Assembly (NCBI GenBank): GCA_905234835.1
Contig: CAJOIZ010000010.1
Coordinates: forward strand, 1 to 57,264
DNA length: 57,264 bases
Reading direction: 5' to 3'
Source of the DNA: Paludibacteraceae bacterium
GTDB lineage: Bacteria > Bacteroidota > Bacteroidia > Bacteroidales > Paludibacteraceae
Shown: positions 53,413 through 57,264 of the stretch, piece by piece
Numbering within the stretch: the first letter of the stretch is position 1
Layout: each line of letters begins with the position of its first letter
The notes under the pieces: model-generated
Database searches by the model: none
What the model was told of the DNA's origin: nothing
The model's input: only the letters and a program-made list of their open reading frames with translations
Translations under genes and position numbers: made by a program

Positions 53413-54831
53413 ATGGATACTCAACTATTCGGACGCGAGGAAGAATGCCGCTTGATACAAAGTTACATCGGGAGCGGGAGGTCGGAGTTTGTGGCTGTTT
53501 ATGGCCGCAGGCGAGTGGGAAAGACTTTTCTGCTGCGGCAGACGCTGAAAGATCATCTGTGTTTCAGTTTCACAGGTATGGCGAACACCACCGGCAAGGA
53601 ACAGCTTCAGAACTTCAACCTGACTTTGCGGCAATACATGCCGGAGGCAAGCACAAGCGAAAACTGGCAGGAGGCGTTTGCGCAGTTGGAGCGTTTTCTG
53701 GAAACGGTGAAGAGCCGGACGAAAGTGGTTCTATTTGACGAGTTGCCGTGGATGGACGCGCCGAAATCGAATTTCCTCCCTGCTTTCGAGCATTTCTGGA
53801 ACGCATGGGCGTCGGCACGGCAGGACATCAAACTGTTTGTCTGCGGCAGCGCCGCCTCGTGGATGCTGGACAATGTAATCAACAATCACGGCGGACTGCA
53901 CAACCGCATCACCCACGAGATGCTCTTGCAGCCCTTCACGCTAAAAGAATGCAAGGAGTATTTCTCCTCCCTGCGTTTCGGATACAGTGAAAAGGAGATT
54001 GCAGCGTTCTATATGGTTTTCGGCGGCGTACCCTACTATATGTCGCTGATGGACAGAAAGCAGAGCGTGGCGCAGAACATCGACCGGCTGTTCTTTTCTC
54101 CGACCGGCGAACTGCGGAACGAGAAAGACAACCTCTTCCGTTCATTGTTCCTTCATTCGGATGACTATGTGGCAGTAGTCAATGCGCTCTCCTCCAAAAA
54201 CAGGGGACTGACCCGGGCGGAGATTCTGGAGGCGACGCGGCTTAACAACAACGCCCTGTTCGGCAAGCGGTTGGACGAATTAGAGAAATGCGGCTTCATC
54301 CGCAGGTATGAGGATTACGCCAACCACCACAGGCAGACCGTGTTCCAGCTGACCGACCCGCTTTGCCATTTCCTGCAATCGGTGGTGGAGAAGAACCGCC
54401 GCCATGACCCCGGGTTCTGGTCACATTCGCAACTCAGCCCGCTGTTCAACACATGGTCGGGACTGGCGTTTGAGATCCTGTGCCTGAACCATGTTCCCCA
54501 GATCAAGCAGGCTTTAGGCATATCCGGCTTGCAGACAAGCGTCTTTTCGTGGCGGACACCCAAAGACGCGGAACGGCAGGCGCAGATAGACATGGTGATT
54601 GACCGCGCAGACCGATGCGTCAATATCTGCGAGATGAAATACTGCCGCGAAGAGTATGAGATGACCAAGCAGGAACGCGAGAGGACAGAGAACCGCCTGT
54701 ATCAGTTCATGCGGTATGCCGAATCACGTAAGTCGCTTCGACTGACTATGGTGACCTCCTACGGACTGAAGCCGAATACGCACAGCAGCATCGTGCAGAA
54801 CGAAGTGACGCTGGCGGACTTGTTCAGATAA
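53413..54831 (+). CDS. ATPase_2/DUF234-type AAA ATPase
   Basis: 472 residues. P-loop GRRRVGKT at residues 31-38; Walker B VVLFDELPWMD; sensor VCGSAASWM. A winged-helix part follows (LTRAEILEATRLNNNALFGK, LDELEKCGFIRRYE), then the C-terminal DUF234-like nuclease fold with AQIDMVIDRADRCVNICEMK (D...E-x-K). Relatives are widespread in Bacteroidota and archaea; function not known. It is a different family from the three AAA_14 genes, though of similar design. Single-gene unit in the island. Confidence 0.88.
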   Translation: MDTQLFGREEECRLIQSYIGSGRSEFVAVYGRRRVGKTFLLRQTLKDHLCFSFTGMANTTGKEQLQNFNLTLRQYMPEASTSENWQEAFAQLERFLETVKSRTKVVLFDELPWMDAPKSNFLPAFEHFWNAWASARQDIKLFVCGSAASWMLDNVINNHGGLHNRITHEMLLQPFTLKECKEYFSSLRFGYSEKEIAAFYMVFGGVPYYMSLMDRKQSVAQNIDRLFFSPTGELRNEKDNLFRSLFLHSDDYVAVVNALSSKNRGLTRAEILEATRLNNNALFGKRLDELEKCGFIRRYEDYANHHRQTVFQLTDPLCHFLQSVVEKNRRHDPGFWSHSQLSPLFNTWSGLAFEILCLNHVPQIKQALGISGLQTSVFSWRTPKDAERQAQIDMVIDRADRCVNICEMKYCREEYEMTKQERERTENRLYQFMRYAESRKSLRLTMVTSYGLKPNTHSSIVQNEVTLADLFR

Positions 54832-54869
54832 CGCCTTCTGAACCCCAATCAGTTGAATATTCACTCTAT

Positions 54870-54897
54870 GTGCCTGACCGACAAACTAGTCAGGCAC
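54870..54897 (+). terminator. terminator of the ATPase_2 gene
   Basis: 9-bp stem GTGCCTGAC / GTCAGGCAC, 10-nt loop, followed by TTTTG. Confidence 0.82.
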
Positions 54898-54920
54898 TTT
54901 TGTATAATACGTAACAAAAA

Positions 54921-55203
54921 ACAGTAACAACCAACATTCACTCACCAACACGCACTCACTACATGAAAGTCCGGTGGACTTTTATGGTTGCGGACAATGG
55001 CGAGGATGGCAGCTAATCAACACGCAGTCCCCAACACGCAATCTAAACTATAAATTTGAAATTTGAAATTTGAAATCATAAATCATAAATCATAAACATT
55101 CACTCCCCAACACGCAATCTAAACTATAAATTTGAAATTTGAAATTTGAAATCATAAATCATAAATCATAAATCATAAACATTCACTCCCCCACACGCAG
55201 TGT
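54921..55203. repeat. composite array 5
   Basis: 14-bp units, one hairpin unit (54961-55014), and two composites with (AAATTTG)3(AAATCAT)3 and (AAATTTG)3(AAATCAT)4. No gene. Confidence 0.88.
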
Positions 55204-55236
55204 TACGCCTTAATATTGAAAAAAACACCGAATTTA

Positions 55237-55268
55237 TTTGGTGGATTGGGAAATCTGCACTATTTTTG
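55237..55268 (+). promoter_or_regulatory. promoter between arrays 5 and 6
   Basis: TTTG (55237-55240), 20 bp, TATTTTTG (55261-55268), then CGGCG. Excellent match, though no normal gene follows. Confidence 0.7.
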
Positions 55269-55327
55269 CGGCGCAGTTTAGAATAAAAGACCGTAAAAGT
55301 GAGGCCATAGCCCCTTTACCCCCTGCT

Positions 55328-55429
55328 ATGGACAGTAACACTGGCATATCGGCATTGTTCTCCGACTGCTTGATTGTGACGGCCATACGGCTTGTCGGAC
55401 AGTTGCAGAACAGTAAGGATGGAATTTGA
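55328..55429 (+). CDS. possible 33-residue small protein or small RNA
   Basis: MDSNTGISALFSDCLIVT..., ending QNSKDGI. It lies between a strong promoter (55237-55268) and a hairpin that overlaps its end (55417-55437). The same frame is open further upstream without an ATG. The unit could express a short peptide, a small RNA or be a decayed gene. No family recognised. Confidence 0.3.
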   Translation: MDSNTGISALFSDCLIVTAIRLVGQLQNSKDGI

Positions 55430-55437
55430 TTCCGTCC
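55417..55437 (+). terminator. hairpin ending the small unit
   Basis: GGATGGAAT / ATTCCGTCC, 9-bp stem with one G-U pair, loop TTG, then CTTTATGTTTTG. Confidence 0.6.
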
Positions 55438-55469
55438 CTTTATGTTTTGTCTAATTGTTTATGCAGTGC

Positions 55470-55715
55470 AACACGCAGTGACTACATGAAAGTCAGGTGG
55501 ACTTTTATGGTTGCGGATAAAGGCGAGGATGGCAGTGACCAACACGTAGTCATCAACACGCAGTCACTAACACGACGTAACCAACACGTAGTCCCCAACA
55601 CGCACGGCTCTGCCGATCGTTCGGAGCAAAGCGGAGATAAGAAGTAACCAACACGCAGTAACTAACATTTACTCACTAACACGTAGTCACAAACACAAAG
55701 GAACTAACATTAACT
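55470..55715. repeat. 14-bp array 6 with one hairpin unit
   Basis: AACACGCAGTGACT, the hairpin unit at 55483-55535, then AACACGTAGTCATC, AACACGCAGTCACT, AACACGTAGTCCCC, AACACGCAGTAACT and AACACGTAGTCACA. A frame crossing it (55426-55647) merely translates repeats. Confidence 0.88.
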
Positions 55716-55749
55716 AAAAACATAATTAACCATTAAAAAACCTAAAACT

Positions 55750-55830
55750 ATGAAACAAAAACTATTCTCGTTATTAACCGCAGTGCTGCTGTGTACGGGC
55801 ATGGTAGTACAGGCGGAAAACGGGAAATAG
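55750..55830 (+). pseudogene. orphan signal-peptide stub
   Basis: 26 codons: MKQKLFSLLTAVLLCTGM, then VVQAENGK and a TAG. It is a complete signal peptide with cleavage after VQA but almost no mature protein. The 5' part and the 40 bp before it resemble the partial gene at 57155 (MKQKLFSIFF...). Probably a truncated copy of such a secreted protein gene. Confidence 0.6.
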
Positions 55831-55921
55831 TAGTGAATCACTCCCGTGCCTCACATAAGACAAAACATACATATTTAACCAAGATAAACCAACCATAATT
55901 GACACATAACAAGCCTCACCC

Positions 55922-55963
55922 CAATTATCAACTATCAATTGTCAATTATCAATTATCAATTAC
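55922..55963. repeat. heptad tandem repeats, TCAATTA type
   Basis: Six TCAATTA/TCAACTA/TCAATTG units with exact 7-bp period. The same type as 17059-17115. Confidence 0.82.
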
Positions 55964-55997
55964 CTCCGTGCCGCGCGGCACGAACCTCCGCGCAAAA

Positions 55998-56014
55998 CGA
56001 CCTTTGACAGATTG
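55998..56014 (+). promoter_or_regulatory. CGAYCTTTGAC motif, copy 4
   Basis: CGACCTTTGACAGATTG, 125 bp before the -7 element of the next gene. Confidence 0.55.
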
Positions 56015-56114
56015 TGTACTTATAAGAACTGTAAGCTGTCTTGCAACATAGTGGCATCTTGAGAAATATCCTGCGATAAAATTAACATAAAAGTTGATTT
56101 TTTTTGCTCAAAAA

Positions 56115-56146
56115 TTTGGTGGTGTCGCATAAAAGCAGTACCTTTG
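56115..56146 (+). promoter_or_regulatory. promoter of the toxin-HTH antitoxin unit
   Basis: TTTG (56115-56118), 20 bp, TACCTTTG (56139-56146), then CCGC. The ATG at 56175 follows by 28 bp. Confidence 0.78.
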
Positions 56147-56174
56147 CCGCAGAAAAACGGAAATATAGTTCAGT

Positions 56175-56660
56175 ATGAGGAAAGACCTGTTGCTTAAGTT
56201 GCTGGAATCCGGCGAGAAGGTGAGTATCTATTCGCCGCAGTTCGTGGGCGAGGAATATTCGGAGTTCGAGAAGTTCCTGCTCTCCTTTATGGACAAGGAC
56301 GAGTTCGGCGAAGACCTCGGTGTGATAATGGCGCGTCTGGAAACAGTGAAGCGTATGGGCGTGGAAGACCGCTATTTCCGTTACGAAGGCAGGACATCCG
56401 ACCGCGTGCGTGCATTGCCCGCTTACTTGGAGTCCTCGCGCTTGAGGCTTTACTGCCTCTGCATCAGCAGCAAAGTGCTGATTTTGGGCAACGGCGGCAT
56501 CAAACAGACGCAGACCTATCAGGAAGATCCGTATCTGAACAAGTGCGTGGAGACGCTGCAAAAGATAGATTTTGAGATACGCCAGCGCGAGAACCGCAAG
56601 GAGATAACGGTGAAAGGCACGCAACTGCACGGCGCATTAACGTTTTATATCAACGATTAA
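56175..56660 (+). CDS. probable RelE/HigB-like toxin
   Basis: 161 residues, longer than classic RelE. The middle has SRLRLYCLCISSKVLILGNG then GIKQTQTYQ, which fits the last strands of a RelE fold, and a helix after it (LNKCVETLQKIDFEIRQREN). The gene order toxin first, HTH antitoxin second is the HigBA pattern. I do not know the exact family and saw no sure catalytic residues. The partner gene starts 15 bp after its stop. Confidence 0.68.
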   Translation: MRKDLLLKLLESGEKVSIYSPQFVGEEYSEFEKFLLSFMDKDEFGEDLGVIMARLETVKRMGVEDRYFRYEGRTSDRVRALPAYLESSRLRLYCLCISSKVLILGNGGIKQTQTYQEDPYLNKCVETLQKIDFEIRQRENRKEITVKGTQLHGALTFYIND

Positions 56661-56662
56661 CG

Positions 56663-56670
56663 AAAGGAGG
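56663..56670 (+). promoter_or_regulatory. Shine-Dalgarno-like site of the HTH antitoxin
   Basis: AAAGGAGG followed by C, 5 bp before the ATG at 56676, the same design as at 51870-51877. Confidence 0.6.
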
Positions 56671-56675
56671 CTTAT

Positions 56676-57005
56676 ATGACAATCAATCCGATTATGGAGG
56701 AGGCGAGACGCAAACACCTCACTCCCGAGATACAGAAGCAAGTGGACTTGCAAGTGATGATTGCCAACCGCATCTACGACCTGCTCAAGCAGAAAGGCAT
56801 GACGCAGAAAGACTTGGCGCAACGACTGGGCAAGACCGAAACAGAGGTGAGCCGCTGGCTTTGCGGCACACACAACATCACCATTGCCACACTGGCCAAA
56901 GTGGCGTGTGTGTTAGACGATGACCTGATTACGGCTACCACCGGCAGGAAACGCAGTATAACTACCAAGCCTAAACTCTTTGGCAAAGTGGTAGCTATGT
57001 TGTAA
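56676..57005 (+). CDS. XRE-family HTH antitoxin
   Basis: 109 residues. The helix-turn-helix lies at about residues 36-66 (GMTQKDLAQRLGKTETEVSR, WLCGTHNITIATLAKVACVL). It probably binds its own promoter and neutralises the upstream protein. The start has a strong Shine-Dalgarno-like site. A terminator follows at 57033. Confidence 0.88.
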   Translation: MTINPIMEEARRKHLTPEIQKQVDLQVMIANRIYDLLKQKGMTQKDLAQRLGKTETEVSRWLCGTHNITIATLAKVACVLDDDLITATTGRKRSITTKPKLFGKVVAML

Positions 57006-57032
57006 CAACGTATCTGAAATATCAGTTCTTAT

Positions 57033-57063
57033 AAGCAACAATTCTCCAAAAGAGTTGTTGCTT
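57033..57063 (+). terminator. terminator of the toxin-antitoxin unit
   Basis: 13-bp stem AAGCAACAATTCT / AGAGTTGTTGCTT with one G-U pair, loop CCAAA, followed by TTG TTAT. Confidence 0.85.
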
Positions 57064-57154
57064 TTGTTATGTACACATCTGTTGTAAGATAGTCACAAAA
57101 CAACCGACAAAACAAATAAACAACATAAATTAACCTTCAAAAAACTCAACAATT

Positions 57155-57264
57155 ATGAAACAAAAACTATTTTCAATCTTCTTTGTTCTCGCTCTTTTAT
57201 GGAGCGGAAGCGCATCGGCTGCCACTTACAACCTGTCATTCTCGTGGACGGCAGACAAAGTAAC
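57155..57264 (+). CDS. secreted protein, 5' end only
   Basis: The frame is open to the window end: MKQKLFSIFFVLALLWSGSA, then SAATYNLSFSWTADKV. A signal peptide with cleavage after SAS-A or SAA. Too short to name. The upstream AT-rich leader and first residues are like those of the stub at 55750. Confidence 0.65.
   Translation, partial: MKQKLFSIFFVLALLWSGSASAATYNLSFSWTADKV

Noticed and set aside
55426..55647. 73-codon plus-strand frame
   Set aside because: Translation of the hairpin unit and 14-bp repeats.

Overview
The window looks like a chromosomal segment of a gut- or rumen-type member of the Bacteroidales (Bacteroidota). Evidence: SusC/SusD/SusE-like genes, type IX secretion genes porU-porV, a BspA-type leucine-rich-repeat surface protein, scarcity of Shine-Dalgarno sites, and many copies of the Bacteroidota promoter (TTTG, about 20 bp, TANNTTTG). 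It is not a phage or plasmid: core genes (rimP-nusA-infB, der, ispF, aroK, hpf, xerC) alternate with accessory stretches. I saw no tRNA, rRNA or CRISPR array.

Layout. 1-3623: two unknown small genes and the LRR surface protein. 3624-6129: terminator, a probable MITE, three 33-bp-spaced repeats, an AAA_14/DUF4143 ATPase and the decayed tail of a second one. 6130-10750: lysine fermentation genes atoD-kal-kce-kdd-kamA, without atoA and kamDE. 10840-16750 (minus): outer-membrane protein, rubrerythrin, K+/H+ antiporter, thioredoxin, hpf, xerC and two deoxynucleoside kinases. 16751-25540: repeat-rich defence-type region with an AAA_14 ATPase, a DUF3791 module, an MvaI/BcnI-like type II restriction-modification pair, a broken DUF262-HNH gene, palindromic repeats, an MFS transporter and a MntA-HepT toxin-antitoxin pair. 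25601-32085: SusC-SusD-SusE/F-like glycan uptake genes, probably for starch-like glucans. 32204-45585 (minus): sufE, aroK, ispF, porV, porU, a FAH-like gene, der, infB, nusA, rimP. 45783-48422: MscS-type channel. 48423-57264: an accessory island of short units, all on the plus strand.

Two things stand out. First, intergenic DNA across the whole window, including gaps inside core and catabolic operons, is built from short tandem units with a 7-bp period (also 14 = 2 x 7), plus a second class with an 11-bp period (11, 22, 33). Unit sequence changes from site to site while the period is kept. Second, 48423-57063 has a cassette-like order: repeat array, a conserved CGAYCTTTGAC motif, a strong promoter, one or a few accessory genes (ATPase, nuclease, toxin-antitoxin), a hairpin terminator, then the next array. 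It resembles an integron cassette array in layout, but no integron integrase is visible and the repeats do not look like attC sites. AAA_14 ATPases, or their remains, are also preceded by direct repeats spaced by 22 or 33 bp. Function of these repeats is unknown; everything said about it is inference.
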